From positions 1-24,970 of the forward strand of contig CAJFNJ010000022.1 of assembly GCA_904394705.1 (NCBI GenBank): a stretch of DNA of 24,970 nt. The letters are read 5' to 3'. Shown in pieces: positions 1-6,724 of this stretch (position 1 is the stretch's first letter; each line of letters starts with the position of its first letter). The position numbers were made by a program, and so were the translations under genes. Below the pieces are notes generated by a model that did not search any database, was not told the origin of the DNA, and saw nothing but the letters and a program-made list of their open reading frames with translations. This DNA is from Avimicrobium caecorum. GTDB lineage: Bacteria > Bacillota > Clostridia > Oscillospirales > Ruminococcaceae.

Positions 1-15
1 GAGGGGGTGGATACT

Positions 16-78
16 ATGGAGTACATAGCTTTGATTCTTATCATTGTGTTATACACCATTGTAGAAATAAAAAAGTAA
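16..78 (+). CDS. Small hydrophobic holin-like type I toxin peptide
   Basis: A 20-codon ORF encodes MEYIALILIIVLYTIVEIKK: one hydrophobic membrane-spanning stretch ending in two lysines, the usual plan of Firmicute type I toxins of the holin-like/TxpA-Fst group. A good ribosome binding site (GAGGGGG, positions 1-7) sits 8 nt before the ATG. An in-frame GTG at 7 is possible but would leave the binding site outside the window. The stop codon lies inside the 5' arm of a hairpin (71-109), and a strong minus-strand promoter (161-190) drives an antisense RNA into the gene, the classic arrangement of these modules. Membrane toxicity is inferred from family resemblance. The toxin promoter would lie upstream of the window. 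Too short for ordinary gene callers. Confidence 0.7.
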   Translation: MEYIALILIIVLYTIVEIKK

Positions 79-109
79 CCGCCCATCTCCCCAGATTGCG
101 GTTACTTTT
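71..109. terminator. Bidirectional terminator hairpin of the toxin-antitoxin pair
   Basis: AAAAGTAACCGC (71-82) pairs perfectly with GCGGTTACTTTT (98-109) across a 15-nt loop. T-rich tracts flank it on both strands, so it can end the toxin mRNA and the antisense RNA. Confidence 0.75.
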
Positions 110-154
110 CTTGTAACTAACGGGGGATAACCGTCACCGGCAACGCCCCTCTTT
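71..154 (-). ncRNA. Putative antisense antitoxin RNA of the type I module
   Basis: A consensus promoter on the minus strand (TTGACA-N18-TATAAT, 161-190) would start transcription near 154 and read towards the toxin 3' end. A strong hairpin at 71-109 followed on the minus strand by a T-rich tract would stop it. The resulting RNA of about 85 nt overlaps the last codon, the stop and the 3' untranslated region of the toxin message, so it could pair with that message. The block with GTAACTAACGGGGGATAACC on the plus strand (113-132) looks like the conserved region I associate with such antitoxins in Clostridia; this is recollection, not a search. Ends are estimated from the promoter and hairpin. 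Confidence 0.6.
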
Positions 155-160
155 ATGTTT

Positions 161-190
161 ATTATACACCCCGGAGCGGATTTATGTCAA
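161..190 (-). promoter_or_regulatory. Consensus SigA promoter for the antisense RNA
   Basis: On the minus strand TTGACA (plus 185-190) and TATAAT (plus 161-166) are both perfect matches and are separated by 18 nt. No coding ORF lies just downstream on that strand, which supports an RNA product. Confidence 0.75.
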
Positions 191-213
191 CGCCCAGGGC
201 CTTTCCACAAACC

Positions 214-243
214 AAAAGCGGCAGGAAATCCTGCCGCTTTTTT
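214..243. terminator. Rho-independent terminator
   Basis: A 12-bp stem AAAAGCGGCAGG/CCTGCCGCTTTT with an AAAT loop is followed by T's on the plus strand and by TTTT on the minus strand. The most likely user is the minus-strand nucleosidase gene at 514-1206, whose transcript would first cross the tandem repeat. Confidence 0.75.
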
Positions 244-270
244 CATATTGGAGGCGTGAAACTCGCTGCG

Positions 271-513
271 CCAGGCTGAGCCTGGACGCAGTTTGCGCAC
301 ACAGCCGAGTCAGAAAACCAGGCAGGGGCACAAAAACCAAGGCATCCCCGATCAGTTTTGTGGGTCGCCAGAGAACTGCTCCCCGCAGGGGCCAGGCTGA
401 GCCTGAACGCAGTTTGCGCACACAGCCGAGTCAGAAAACCAGGCAGGGGCACAAAAACCAAGGCATCCCCGCTCAATTTTCGTGGGTCGCCAGAGAACTG
501 CTCCCCGCAGGGG
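271..513. repeat. Two-copy tandem repeat, 121/122-bp unit
   Basis: Unit 1 (271-391) and unit 2 (392-513) are nearly identical: both start CCAGGCTGAGCCTG and end with CGCCAGAGAACTGCTCCCC plus GCAGGGG, which forms a CCCC-GCA-GGGG hairpin. The visible differences are a few substitutions and one inserted C. There is no coding sense in either direction; short ORFs across it simply repeat the same peptide. Related fragments occur near 6488-6645 and 20158-20350, so this is a dispersed intergenic element. The stretch 79-513 holds no protein gene. Confidence 0.85.
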
Positions 514-1206
514 TCAGGCAGGCAGGCGCTTGAGGGTTTCGAGCAGCACAGTGCCGGCAATCTCAGCGGCAATGGCCTCATTCTCCTTGTAGGTGTTGGT
601 AGCCTCATCATCGGCATTGTCCGAGATGCTGCGAATATTGGCAATCGGCACACCATAGATCCTGGCGATCTGTGCCATAGCCTGGGCTTCCATATCGATG
701 CAGGCCGCATCCGGGAAGGGCGAAAGCAGCTTTTCCTTGAGCATGGAATCGGTGATGAACATATCGCCGGTGATGGTCGGACGCACTACATACTTCCAGC
801 TGCGGTCGGTGATGGATTCACAGGCAGCCTTGGCAGCTTCGATGACCTCGGGATCATACTCATAGTTGGATACAAAGGGGAAGTACCGTCCCATAATGGA
901 GGGGCCTACATCATAGGTGGTGGAGCTTACGCCGATCACCACATCGCCCACATGGACATCGGGCTGAATACCGCCCGCTACACCCACATTGATCACCTTG
1001 TCCACAGCGAACTTGTCGATGAGCAGCTGTGCGGTATGTCCGGCATTGACCTTGCCTACACCGCAGGTCACCAGAACGATCTGACGGCCCTCATAGCTGC
1101 CCTCATAGAAGTGAATCTCATGGAGGACAGTTTCCTTCTCAATGGTCATACTCTGCTTGATCTTTTCGATCTCCACCGGCATGGCGCCGATAATTCCGTA
1201 ACGCAT
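514..1206 (-). CDS. mtnN: 5'-methylthioadenosine/S-adenosylhomocysteine nucleosidase
   Basis: Hydrolyses the glycosidic bond of methylthioadenosine and S-adenosylhomocysteine to release adenine, in cytosolic methyl-cycle salvage. The 230-residue product is the normal length. It shows the N-terminal MRYGIIGAM signature with the family's catalytic Glu just after it, the central VGVAGG nucleotide-binding turn, IDMEAQAMAQ (substrate-contacting Met-Glu) and ISDNADDE with the catalytic Asp. I chose the ATG at 1206: AAAGGA lies 8 nt upstream and the GIIGAM motif follows directly. A longer frame would begin at TTG 1227, before this binding site. It is transcribed alone, away from the neighbouring operon, and probably ends at the terminator at 214-243. 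Confidence 0.93.
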   Translation of the reverse strand: MRYGIIGAMPVEIEKIKQSMTIEKETVLHEIHFYEGSYEGRQIVLVTCGVGKVNAGHTAQLLIDKFAVDKVINVGVAGGIQPDVHVGDVVIGVSSTTYDVGPSIMGRYFPFVSNYEYDPEVIEAAKAACESITDRSWKYVVRPTITGDMFITDSMLKEKLLSPFPDAACIDMEAQAMAQIARIYGVPIANIRSISDNADDEATNTYKENEAIAAEIAGTVLLETLKRLPA

Positions 1207-1243
1207 ACGCACAGTCCTTTCTGTCAATCAGTTGTATATGTTC

Positions 1244-1273
1244 AGTATACCCCATAAAAGGCCTCCGGCGCAA
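1244..1273 (-). promoter_or_regulatory. Probable mtnN promoter
   Basis: On the minus strand TTGCGC (plus 1268-1273) and TATACT (plus 1244-1249) are separated by 18 nt, about 40 nt upstream of the chosen start. The -10 is good and the -35 moderate. Confidence 0.5.
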
Positions 1274-1329
1274 GTATTCCCCGGACGGAAATTTCCCGGG
1301 AAAAGCCTCTCCCCGCCGCTTCATTCCCG

Positions 1330-1338
1330 TGATAGAAT
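1330..1338 (+). promoter_or_regulatory. Extended -10 element before the fliB-like gene
   Basis: TGATAGAAT is an extended -10 (TGN plus TAGAAT) 38 nt before the start codon. No -35 is recognisable, which is acceptable for an extended -10 promoter. Confidence 0.4.
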
Positions 1339-1376
1339 AGGAGTGGATATTTTACCAGTAAGGGAGATTCTGCGCT

Positions 1377-2429
1377 ATGAAACATCTTGCCCCTGCCTAT
1401 TATGGAGCGTTCACCTGTCTGGCGGACCGCTGCCGGGATAACTGCTGTATCGGCTGGGAGATCGGCATCGATCCGGACACTGCCGCCTTCTATGACAGCT
1501 TCCCCGGCGAAACCGGCGACTGGCTGCGCAGCGGCATTACTCCGCCGGGCACTGACCGCTGTTTCCTGCCCGACAGTCAGGGACGCTGCCGGTTCCTGGA
1601 CGAAAAAAACCTCTGTACTGCCTATCTCCGGGTGGGGGAACAGGCCATGGCGGAGATCTGCCGGGAACACCCCCGCTTCCACAACTGGTATGCCGATGTG
1701 CTGGAAACCGGTCTGGGGCTCTGCTGTGAGGAAACAGCCCGGCTGATCCTCACCACCCCGGGGCCGTTTACCCTGACCGGACTCCCCGACTGCCCGGACG
1801 AAGCCGAGGAACCCGATCCCTTCCTCACGGTACTCCGGACGGTGCGGGAGATGGTGTTCCGGTTCCTGGAGGACCCGGCGCTTCCCCTTGCCGAACGGCT
1901 CCGGCGGCTCACCGGCCTGGGCTGGACACTGCAGCATCACCTTGCCGACCCCGCCGGACTGCCGGCGCTCTGCCGGGAAACCCTCGCAAAGCCCGCTGCC
2001 CTCTCCCCCCTCACCGAAGCGGACGGACGGGAACTGCTCACCGCCGCAAGGGAGCTGGAACGGCTCTCGGACGAATGGGAGGCACTTCTCACCCTCGGGG
2101 AATCCACCCCGTCCGCCTTCCTGTCCCCCAGCGCCAGCCCGGAGGAGGAAGCGGAACTTGCACGCATCGGCGTGTATCTCATCTACCGGTACTTCCTGCC
2201 CCTGGCACTGGACGGCGACCTCTGCTCTCCCCTCTGCTTCCCCGAAGCGGCTCTGCGGCTGATCCGGGGACTCTGGCAGTGCGGCGGCGCCGCCGAACCG
2301 GCAGAGCGGCAGCGCATTGCCCAGCTCTTTTCCAAGGAGATCGAATACAGTGAAGAAAACCGGGAGGAGTTCTGCCAGGCAGCGCTGAGCTGGTGCGCCC
2401 GGCAGAGCCGTCCCCATCAGGAGGTATGA
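1377..2429 (+). CDS. FliB-like (flagellin lysine-N-methylase family) cysteine-cluster protein
   Basis: A 350-residue protein with the N-terminal cysteine array typical of FliB-type proteins: Cys14, 19, 23, 24, then 62, 71, 80, 95, 116 and 117, with the framework CRFLDEKNLC and a CREHPR segment. This array is thought to bind an iron-sulfur cluster or metal (YkgJ-like). Family members are named for methylating flagellin lysines, but many homologues sit in genomes or loci without flagella, and no flagellar gene is present here. The rest of the protein is Leu/Glu/Arg-rich and helical. The ribosome binding site AGGGAG lies 11 nt upstream. The stop is 3 nt from the start of the SNF2 helicase, so the two are surely cotranscribed, hinting at a role with nucleic acid rather than flagella. 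Family assignment is fairly sure; substrate is unknown. Confidence 0.72.
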   Translation: MKHLAPAYYGAFTCLADRCRDNCCIGWEIGIDPDTAAFYDSFPGETGDWLRSGITPPGTDRCFLPDSQGRCRFLDEKNLCTAYLRVGEQAMAEICREHPRFHNWYADVLETGLGLCCEETARLILTTPGPFTLTGLPDCPDEAEEPDPFLTVLRTVREMVFRFLEDPALPLAERLRRLTGLGWTLQHHLADPAGLPALCRETLAKPAALSPLTEADGRELLTAARELERLSDEWEALLTLGESTPSAFLSPSASPEEEAELARIGVYLIYRYFLPLALDGDLCSPLCFPEAALRLIRGLWQCGGAAEPAERQRIAQLFSKEIEYSEENREEFCQAALSWCARQSRPHQEV

Positions 2430-2432
2430 CCC

Positions 2433-4589
2433 ATGGCAAATCCCAAACGACCGCCCAGCCGGGAAGTCCGGCGGCTGCGGGAGGAACTGCGCCGGCTGAT
2501 GGAGCGCTGGGACGCGGTGATCCGGCGGGGCGCCGAACTGGAGCGTGATCTGGCTCAGGGGCTTGCCCAGCTCCGGGAGAGCCGGGCGGCAGAGACCCTG
2601 CGGGAGATCCCGGTGACCCAGGCGGAACACCCGGACGGCGCCATCCGCACTGCCGCCCTGGAAAAGGCGGGCATTCACACCATGGCGGAGGTGCTGGGCT
2701 ATTCCCGGAAGGAGCTGGTGGAGATCCCCGGCTTCGGGGAGACCAGCGCCGAACGGATTCTTGATGCCGCCGACCGGATGCTGGAAGCGGCCCGGCAGTC
2801 GGTGCGGCTGCACCTGGGCCAGGACGACCCCGCCACCCTGCCGGTGCTGCGCACCGTCTACCGGGCTCTGCGGGAGCGTCCCATGGCGGCGCAGGCTGCG
2901 GAACAGGCCGAGGAACTCCGCAGCCGCGCCAAGGTGCTGGAACAGGAATCCCTGCCTGCCAGCGGATTTTTCCGGTGGCTGTTTGCCTCCCGTCCCCAGC
3001 GGGAACGGGCCGCGGCGGCAGTGGAGGACATCCGGGCTCTGCTGGAGAGTGAAACCGCCCGGCAGCTTGCCCGGTGGGAACAGGAGTCGGCTCAGGCCGA
3101 TGCCGCCGGGGAGAGCGAAATTCTCCGGGAGTTTGAAGAACAGGCGGCAGCCTACTATACAGCGGTGGAGAACATCACCGGCGCCAGTCTGCCGGACACC
3201 GCTGCCCATGGCGCCCTGAGTGACGAACTCATCCAGGCGGTGGAATCCTTCCCGCTGGACACCTCCCGGCTCCGGGTGACCCTGCGCCGGTACCAGACCT
3301 TCGGCGCCAAATATGCCCTCTGCCAGAAACGCACCCTCATCGGGGACGAGATGGGTCTCGGCAAGACCATCGAAGCCATTGCGGTGATGGCGCATCTCGC
3401 CGCCCGGGGCAGCGGGAAATTCCTCATTGTCTGCCCGGCGGGAGTGCTCATCAACTGGTGCCGGGAGATCGAAAAACACAGCTCGGTGCCGGTGCTGCGG
3501 CTCTATGGCGATGACCGGGAGGAGCTCTGTACCCGGTGGCTCTCCGAGGGCGGCGCCGGTGTGACCACCTATGAGACCCTTCAGCGTCTGCCGCTGGAAG
3601 GGCTGGAACACCTCGACCTGCTCATTGCCGACGAGGCCCACTATGTCAAGAACCCCGAAGCCCGGCGCACTGCCGCACTCACCGCCCTGGCACAGAAGGC
3701 GGAACGGGTGCTCTACCTCACCGGTACCCCGCTGGAAAACCGGGTGGAGGAGATGTGCTTCCTGCTCTCCACCCTCTCGCCTGAAACAGCCGCCAAGGCC
3801 CGGGAGCTCTCGGATATGGCGGGAGCGGAGCCGTTCCGGCAGGCCATTGCGCCGGTGTATCTGCGCCGGCGGCGGGAAGATGTGCTCACCGAACTGCCCG
3901 AGCTCACCGAAGTGGAGGACTGGTGCGAACAGACCCCAGCCGAAGCGGAAGTCTACCGGCAGGCGGTACAGGCGGGCAGTTTCATGGCGATGCGTCAGGC
4001 GGGCTGGAGCAGTACCGATACCGGCAAGGCCCGGCGTCTGCTGGAGCTCTGCGAGGACGCCGAAGAGGACGGACGCCGGGTGCTGATCTTCACCTTCTTC
4101 CGGGATACCATGGCCCAGGTGCGCCGTCTGCTCGGCGACCGCTGTCCCGGCGAGATCCATGGCGGTGTTTCCCCGGAGGAACGCCAGCGGATTCTGGACG
4201 AGTTCGCCCACAGTCCGGCGGGAACGGCTCTGTGCTGTCAGGTGACTGCCGGCGGTGTGGGGCTCAATATCCAGGCCGCCAGTCTGGTGATCTTCTGCGA
4301 ACCCCAGCTCAAGCCCTCCACCGAAACCCAGGCCATCTCCCGTGCCTACCGCATGGGACAGACCCGGTCGGTGCTGGTGCACCGGCTGCTCACCGAGGAC
4401 ACGGTGGACGAGGCCATCACCGCACTGCTGCGGCAGAAGCAGGCGCTCTTTGATGAGTATGCCGACCGTTCTGCCGCCGGCGACGCCCAGACCCGCACCG
4501 AACAGGAGTGGATCACCCGGACGGTCGCCGGGGAACAGGCACGGCTGGGGCTGGTCCCCGCGCCGGAATCCCCTTCCCCTTCCAACTGA
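2433..4589 (+). CDS. SNF2-family DEAH helicase with N-terminal helix-hairpin-helix
   Basis: A 718-residue ATP-dependent DNA translocase. Residues 1-75 are charged and probably coiled-coil. A helix-hairpin-helix motif (EIPGFGETSAERIL) begins near residue 96. A second helical region follows, and the SNF2 core begins near residue 280. Core motifs visible: Walker A/motif I DEMGLGKT (about 304-312), the DEAH box within IADEAHYVKN (about 400), motif III LTGTPLEN, YLRRRREDVL, motif V TAGGVGLNIQ (about 605) and motif VI SRAYRMGQ (about 637-643). All catalytic motifs are intact. Its ribosome binding site (AGGAGG) overlaps the end of the upstream gene, so translation is probably coupled. A perfect terminator follows at 4602. 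The short C-terminal tail after motif VI lacks other domains. Role (repair, chromosome remodelling or defence) is not determinable from sequence. Confidence 0.9.
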   Translation: MANPKRPPSREVRRLREELRRLMERWDAVIRRGAELERDLAQGLAQLRESRAAETLREIPVTQAEHPDGAIRTAALEKAGIHTMAEVLGYSRKELVEIPGFGETSAERILDAADRMLEAARQSVRLHLGQDDPATLPVLRTVYRALRERPMAAQAAEQAEELRSRAKVLEQESLPASGFFRWLFASRPQRERAAAAVEDIRALLESETARQLARWEQESAQADAAGESEILREFEEQAAAYYTAVENITGASLPDTAAHGALSDELIQAVESFPLDTSRLRVTLRRYQTFGAKYALCQKRTLIGDEMGLGKTIEAIAVMAHLAARGSGKFLIVCPAGVLINWCREIEKHSSVPVLRLYGDDREELCTRWLSEGGAGVTTYETLQRLPLEGLEHLDLLIADEAHYVKNPEARRTAALTALAQKAERVLYLTGTPLENRVEEMCFLLSTLSPETAAKARELSDMAGAEPFRQAIAPVYLRRRREDVLTELPELTEVEDWCEQTPAEAEVYRQAVQAGSFMAMRQAGWSSTDTGKARRLLELCEDAEEDGRRVLIFTFFRDTMAQVRRLLGDRCPGEIHGGVSPEERQRILDEFAHSPAGTALCCQVTAGGVGLNIQAASLVIFCEPQLKPSTETQAISRAYRMGQTRSVLVHRLLTEDTVDEAITALLRQKQALFDEYADRSAAGDAQTRTEQEWITRTVAGEQARLGLVPAPESPSPSN

Positions 4590-4601
4590 TCCGACATACA
4601 G

Positions 4602-4638
4602 AAATCCCCCGGAGTTTTTGTGTTCCGGGGGATTTTTT
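4602..4638 (+). terminator. Rho-independent terminator of the fliB-like/SNF2 operon
   Basis: AAATCCCCCGGA (4602-4613) pairs with TCCGGGGGATTT (4624-4635) and is followed by T's. It lies 13 nt after the helicase stop. Confidence 0.88.
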
Positions 4639-4641
4639 AAC

Positions 4642-4682
4642 GCGGAGTTTTCCACCAAAGGCCGGGGAAAGAGTGGAAAACT
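4642..4682. repeat. Inverted repeat containing a GCGGAGTTTTCCACC motif
   Basis: AGTTTTCCAC (4646-4655) is inverted as GTGGAAAACT (4673-4682). The 15-nt motif GCGGAGTTTTCCACC (4642-4656) recurs exactly at 12275-12289, also directly after a terminator. Function unknown. Confidence 0.5.
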
Positions 4683-4736
4683 GCCGGAGACTGAGCCCTC
4701 TGCCGCAGGGTCCGGAAAAAAACGGAAATTTCCCTC

Positions 4737-4765
4737 TTGCAATTCGGCAGAGAAGTTGTTATAAT
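4737..4765 (+). promoter_or_regulatory. Promoter of the first M20 gene
   Basis: TTGCAA-N17-TATAAT, 54 nt upstream of the start codon. It resembles the promoter of the paralogous gene (12696-12724) in both hexamers, in spacing and in part of the spacer. Confidence 0.8.
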
Positions 4766-4819
4766 CGACTTAAAATTTTAGCGCTGTAATGCGTAAATAA
4801 ATGAAGGAGGTAATAACAC

Positions 4820-6001
4820 ATGAGCGAACTGCTGAACCAGGCGAAAGCCCTTGCTCCGGAGATCGTGCGGTGGAGAAGACACATTCACGAAAATCCGGAG
4901 GTCAGTGCTGTCCTGCCCAATACCTGCGCCTATGTCACCGCCGAGCTCCGCAAAATGGGGTATGAACCCTATCCCGTGGGCGGCGGTGTTGTAGCGATGC
5001 TGGATGGGCAGCCGGATGGCAAAGTGATCCTGCTGCGTGCCGATATGGACGCGCTTCCCATGGCGGAGGAGTCAGGCGAGCCTTTTGCAAGCAAGAATCC
5101 CCATGCGGCGCACACCTGTGGACATGATACCCACACGGCGATGCTGCTGGGTGCCGCCAAGCTGCTGATGGACAATAAAGAGAAAGTCAAGGGCCGGGTA
5201 AAGTTTATGTTCCAGCCTGGTGAAGAAGGTTACAACGGCTGCAAGAATATGATTGCCGATGGTCTGCTCGAATCGCCTCATGTGGATGTTGCCTTTGGTA
5301 TGCATTCCGCTTCGGCTTCGGATTACAAGACCGGAACAGTCCTGTATTCCACCGGCAGCTATGCCGCTTCGGCAGATGCCTTCAAGGTGACGGTCCATGG
5401 CAAGGGCTGTCATGGCGCCCGTCCCGAAGAGGGCATTGACCCCATCAATATCATCACCCATATCCATCTGGCGCTCCAGACCATCAACAGCCGGGAACGC
5501 AATCAGAAGGAACCGCTGATCCTCACCGTCGGACAGATCATTGCCGGTGATGCCTGCAATATCATTCCGGAACGGGGGTATTTCACCGGTACTATCCGCA
5601 CCTTCAATCAGCAGGTACGGGAACATGGCAAGCGCCGGTTCATCGAAATCGTCAACGGCATGTGTGCCACCTTCGGCGGTCACGCGGATATTGAGTGGAC
5701 CACCGAAATGGCGCCCACCATCAATGATCCGGCTGTGACTCCGGAACTGCTCGGCTATATCCGGGAACTGGTGGGTGAAGAGAATATGGCGGAAGTTCCG
5801 GCTTCCATGGGTTCGGAGGACTTCTCGGAGGTACTGCTCAATGTACCGGGCAGCTATCTGAACCTGTCCTTCGGCTCAAAGGAGGAAGGATACCTGTTCG
5901 GCGGACATCACCCCAAGATCCGCCACAATGAGGACGCTCTGCCCATTGGTTCTGCCATCTATGCGCAGGTAGCCATCGAATGGCTCCAGCACAATAACTG
6001 A
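4820..6001 (+). CDS. M20 family metal-dependent amidohydrolase (hippurate/IAA-amino acid hydrolase type), copy 1
   Basis: A 393-residue cytosolic dinuclear metallohydrolase expected to cleave N-acyl amino acids or small peptides. Metal-site residues are visible: Cys100 and His102 in CGHDTH, the Glu135-Glu136 pair in PGEEG, His162 in GMHSAS, and the C-terminal GGHHPKIRHNEDA histidines. The dimerisation (lid) insert occupies roughly residues 180-290. Start supported by AAGGAGG nine nt before the ATG. A second copy of the same length, aligned without gaps over the part I compared, lies at 12841-14022; I count about 77 identical residues in the first 100. It is transcribed alone from its own promoter. 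Exact substrate cannot be read from sequence; hippurate, N-acetyl amino acids and N-acetyl-diaminopimelate are the main alternatives in this family. Confidence 0.9.
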   Translation: MSELLNQAKALAPEIVRWRRHIHENPEVSAVLPNTCAYVTAELRKMGYEPYPVGGGVVAMLDGQPDGKVILLRADMDALPMAEESGEPFASKNPHAAHTCGHDTHTAMLLGAAKLLMDNKEKVKGRVKFMFQPGEEGYNGCKNMIADGLLESPHVDVAFGMHSASASDYKTGTVLYSTGSYAASADAFKVTVHGKGCHGARPEEGIDPINIITHIHLALQTINSRERNQKEPLILTVGQIIAGDACNIIPERGYFTGTIRTFNQQVREHGKRRFIEIVNGMCATFGGHADIEWTTEMAPTINDPAVTPELLGYIRELVGEENMAEVPASMGSEDFSEVLLNVPGSYLNLSFGSKEEGYLFGGHHPKIRHNEDALPIGSAIYAQVAIEWLQHNN

Positions 6002-6016
6002 GCGGGATTTTTCCCC

Positions 6017-6045
6017 TTGAATTCCCCTGGTACTCCTGCTATAAT
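6017..6045 (+). promoter_or_regulatory. Promoter of tRNA-Ala
   Basis: TTGAAT-N17-TATAAT with a TGC extension before the -10, about 48 nt upstream of the tRNA 5' end. Confidence 0.75.
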
Positions 6046-6093
6046 AAAGTAGCTGACGCAGAGCATCGGAATCTGTTCCGGTGCTCTGATTAT

Positions 6094-6169
6094 GGGCCTG
6101 TAGCTCAGATGGGAGAGCGTACGGTTCGCATCCGTAAGGTCGCCGGTTCGATCCCGGTCAGGTCCACCA
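6094..6169 (+). tRNA. tRNA-Ala (anticodon CGC)
   Basis: 76 nt with encoded CCA. The acceptor stem GGGCCTG/CAGGTCC carries the G3-U70 wobble pair that is the alanine identity element, with discriminator A73. D stem is GCTC/GAGC, anticodon stem TACGG/CCGTA with loop TTCGCAT (anticodon CGC, reads GCG), and T stem GCCGG/CCGGT. Its own promoter and terminator flank it. Confidence 0.95.
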
Positions 6170-6218
6170 AAATAAAAAAATGGCACCCGCAGGGGTGCCT
6201 TTTTTATTTTGGTGGACT
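6162..6218 (+). terminator. Terminator of tRNA-Ala within a longer inverted repeat of the tRNA 3' end
   Basis: The core GGCACCC (6182-6188) pairs with GGGTGCC (6193-6199), followed by TTTTTT. The pairing continues outward: GTCCACCAAAATAAAAAA on the 5' side (from 6162, inside the acceptor stem and CCA) is mirrored by TTTTTTATTTTGGTGGAC (to 6218), apart from a 2-nt bulge. The tRNA 3' end is therefore part of the hairpin. Confidence 0.85.
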
Positions 6219-6487
6219 AACGGCTTCCTCTGGAAGCCGGCGCCTGCGGGCGGGTATTCCGCTGCGCTGGCGCTTCGCTCAAATGTGGTAGGAACCTACG
6301 GTTCCCCCACAAACGCCCCCTCCAAAAACGCAGCGCTGAGGTCTGATGATAGGCTCTGTCTGTGCGACCGCGTTTTTTTCATAGGGGGATTATCCCCCTC
6401 TTGACGCCGTTTTTCTCCGCCTCCGGCTCACAAAAAACAGCTGTCACCCCCTTAGAGGAAGGGCGGCAGATGCCATTCGGCCTGCCG

Positions 6488-6520
6488 CCCCCTGCGGGGG
6501 GATCAGTTTCCTGACGACCC
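6488..6520 (-). repeat. Dispersed hairpin element, inverted copy
   Basis: Read on the minus strand this matches the end of the 271-513 unit: GGGTCG(T/C)CAG..AACTG.TCCCC..GCAGGGG. Degenerate but clear. Confidence 0.55.
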
Positions 6521-6612
6521 CCGATGGCTGAGCGGGCAGGCGGGCATCTTTTTCCCTCTCACAGCTCTGTCCCAGAGGAATCTCACACCCCGGCAAACCC
6601 ACCCCACTTTCC

Positions 6613-6647
6613 GGGATTGCCAAGGAATTGCTCCCCGCTAGGGGGGG
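6613..6647 (+). repeat. Dispersed hairpin element, degenerate direct copy
   Basis: GCCAAGGAATTGCTCCCC followed by GCTAGGGG parallels GCCAGAGAACTGCTCCCC followed by GCAGGGG of the tandem repeat. The hairpin CCCC/GGGG is kept, with a 4-nt loop. Confidence 0.5.
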
Positions 6648-6675
6648 TTGCGTCTTGTCCGCTTTTTACTATAAT
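6648..6675 (+). promoter_or_regulatory. Probable promoter of the ABC exporter operon
   Basis: TATAAT at 6670-6675 with TTGCGT at 6648-6653 (16-nt spacer), 49 nt before the ATPase start. The -10 is perfect and the -35 weak. Confidence 0.5.
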
Positions 6676-6724
6676 AAAAGTATCAGTCGTTTTATCCATT
6701 TGCATTTTCACAGGAGAGCTTGAT

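Larger units (their letters stand above)
6219..6647. other. Gene-free, hairpin-rich intergenic region
   Basis: No credible ORF. Perfect local hairpins follow one another: CGGCTTCC/GGAAGCCG (6221-6239), GGAACC-TAC-GGTTCC near 6291-6305, AAAAACGC/GCGTTTTT (6324-6377, followed by T's), AGGGGGA-TTA-TCCCCCT (6383-6399), GGGCGGCAG/CTGCCGCCC (6461-6490, with an inner GCC/GGC stem) and two copies of the CCCC-GCA-GGGG element. It may be a decayed mobile element or a structured RNA region; I do not recognise it. Confidence 0.5.

Noticed and set aside
271..513. CRISPR array or leader
   Set aside because: There are only two long tandem units, with no short repeats separated by unique spacers and no cas genes.
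243..710. Minus-strand ORFs with repeated LVFVPLPGFLTRLCAQTA peptide
   Set aside because: They are readings of the tandem DNA repeat, conflict with the mtnN frame and lack binding sites.
1242..4742. A 1,166-codon open frame on the minus strand
   Set aside because: It is antisense to the FliB-like and SNF2 genes, both with intact motifs. The frame is Gly/Pro/Gln-rich low-complexity sequence with no ribosome binding site, as expected from GC-rich codon bias.
5959..6186. Minus-strand ORF containing GGPDRDRTGDLTDAN
   Set aside because: This is the known spurious translation of the antisense of a tRNA gene; it overlaps tRNA-Ala exactly.
6094..6724. Integrated element with attachment site at tRNA-Ala
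   Set aside because: No direct repeat of the tRNA 3' end and no integrase is present in the window; only an inverted copy next to the tRNA.
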